Assembly (NCBI GenBank): GCA_964020155.1
Contig: OZ026549.1
Coordinates: 2,337,633 to 2,401,632 of the forward strand
Reading direction: 5' to 3'
DNA: 64,000 nucleotides
Source: Chondrilla cf. caribensis
Lineage: Eukaryota; Porifera; Demospongiae; Chondrillida; Chondrillidae
The notes beneath the pieces were generated by a model. That model saw nothing but the letters and a program-made list of their open reading frames with translations. It did not search any database and was not told the origin of the DNA. Position numbers and translations under genes: made by a program. This document shows, piece after piece, positions 62,773 to 64,000 of this stretch; within the stretch, counting starts at the first letter, position 1; the number at the start of each line of letters is the position of its first letter.

Positions 62773-63552
62773 GGGCAGATACGACATGTCTGTTCCAGTG
62801 ACATTATTGAAATGGCTGCCTGAATTATCATTAATTGTGAAATTTGTCAGTTTTTCTGCAAATAACTTCCAAAGCACAACTAAAGACATCCAACCTTTCA
62901 CACACATTTGTACTACAACTTACTCATTTCAAAAAGTACTGTTTACGTCCCTGATCAAGTAATTCTGGCATGATGAGCCATACGAAATTGGCTAACATTG
63001 GGAATCTGTTAAGTTGTATGAGAGCAACTGCCATATTTTTAGAATATGAAGGTAGTCAAATATGATATCAACATTTTTACTGATAGGGCACTACATACCA
63101 TATTCCGTTGAAGATGATTTGCCATCCTATGTCTAATTATTGGGAAAATTCACATGAAAATACTACTTTTTCAATGCACGGGACAATTTGTAAATGCTGT
63201 TTGTGGAACAAGTGTGATTATCAGGTGAACTGCCCATAACTGGGCTACAAATCAGGCCATTCAATTGCTTACATAACATAAAACCAAAAGATATTTAAAA
63301 TCGTTGGAATTTTGATGTGCCATTATATGTTACACCCACCCACTCACTCCCCCCACCCACACACACATACTGTATAATATTGTACAGAGATTTATACTAT
63401 TATGGTGTGGACCACCATATAAAAGTACCTGCCAAGTAAATTTGAATTCCTTCATTTCAGATTTATTTTGCACAGCATCTAGAACTCTAACAACATAAGG
63501 AGATACGTGGATAAATACACAAGATCAGGTATTACGTAATACGTAACTATAG

Positions 63553-63660
63553 CACCTCTGGTAAGGCTGTAGGGGATATACAGACACTGTGGTTTGGTTA
63601 TCTACAAGGGTGAGGCCTAAGTTAGCAATCAAACTCAAGTGTCTGCAAACACTACAGCCC
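63553..63660. mobile_element. Fold-back element, family copy 2
   Basis: Left arm GGCTGTAGGGGATATACAGA onward (63564-63595) and right arm 63631-63660 are imperfect inverted copies. The left side aligns with the left arm of the 19817-19947 element (CACCTCT..AAG.CTGTAG..ATATACAGACAC), so the two belong to one family. Confidence 0.65.
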
Positions 63661-63728
63661 TACTACATAGGTTTGTTAGTTCTATGTGGTATGTTTATGC
63701 ATAATAATAGTAATTATAATTATGCATA

Positions 63729-64000
63729 CAGTGGACCCTCATTTATCCGGACTTCATTTATCTGGAGGCTCGGATTATCCGGACCCCAAATTTCCAGGGA
63801 TAGCTACTTGCACATTGGCCATTTGGCCTTAGTGGTGAATAATAATAATAGGTACACATGCTTGAACAGTCAGCAAACAAGTAATTCGAGTTAAAAAATC
63901 TTGAGTGTCTTCCTTAGGTTCAGAAGAACCCTCGTTGAAGTTATTATGTTTGGCGAAGCTTCAACGCACGCGTTCCAGCCCAATTTCTCATCCATTCAAA
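63729..64000. mobile_element. Pogo/Tigger-like MITE, copy 2 (cut by the window edge)
   Basis: Begins after TA with the same terminus as copy 1 and follows it base for base with few differences (for example TTTATCTGG for TTTATCCGG) to the edge. The right end is outside the window. Confidence 0.85.

Larger units (their letters stand above)
62585..64000. other. Upstream flank or intron of gene B
   Basis: About 1.4 kb with no recognised exon. It holds a (CA)n microsatellite (62715-62771), fold-back copy 2 (63553-63660) and pogo-like MITE copy 2 (63729 to the edge). A donor-like GTAAGT near 62923 on the minus strand could belong to an exon, but the frame needed to join exon 62584 meets a stop. 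Confidence 0.5.

Overview
This looks like animal nuclear DNA, most probably from a sponge (Porifera). Genes are split by introns with GT/AG borders, and the introns are full of (CA/TG)n and TACGTA-type simple repeats. Two proteins are hard to place outside animals or their close relatives (CYFIP of the WAVE complex and AP-4/TFAP4). From memory, the paired ankyrin genes resemble large predicted-protein families in demosponges. The phylum is an inference; animal origin is well supported. All exon borders below were traced by hand from splice consensus, reading-frame phase and protein similarity. No alignment program was run.

Layout. (1) 714-10319, minus: N-terminal quarter of CYFIP (Sra-1/PIR121), six exons, running off the left edge. 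(2) 11389-12534, minus: complete three-exon TFAP4 (AP-4) bHLH-leucine-zipper gene. (3) 13051-21975, minus: complete five-exon SAM-dependent methyltransferase of the coclaurine N-methyltransferase / cyclopropane-fatty-acid-synthase type. (4) 23719 to about 30856, plus: single-pass receptor with one Ig-like domain, FN3 domains, a TM helix and a tyrosine-bearing tail; the last two exons are tentative. (5) 31838-43207, plus: nine-exon PARP14-like macro-PARP (RRMs, three macrodomains, WWE, mono-ART domain), about 2368 residues. (6) 43914-55941, minus: eighteen-exon ankyrin-repeat gene 'A', about 1055 residues, convergent with the PARP gene. (7) 59776-62584 and possibly beyond the right edge, minus: gene 'B', a paralogue of the 3' third of gene A with the same intron phases.

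Mobile DNA lies mainly in introns and between genes. It includes a hAT-like MITE with a 6-bp target duplication, a fossil hAT-like open reading frame, pogo/Tigger-like MITEs with TA duplications, and a TIR element nested inside another TIR element with a 5-bp duplication. There are also two related fold-back elements, a 44-bp palindrome flanked by a direct repeat, a LINE 3' relic and a tRNA-like pol III element. Three minisatellites (23, 32 and 74 bp units) sit in introns.

How the genes may work together. CYFIP acts in actin control, AP-4 in transcription and the methyltransferase in small-molecule metabolism; nothing in the sequence links these three. The receptor, macro-PARP and paired ankyrin genes would fit a signalling or innate-defence neighbourhood. 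That is only a suggestion from gene families and proximity.
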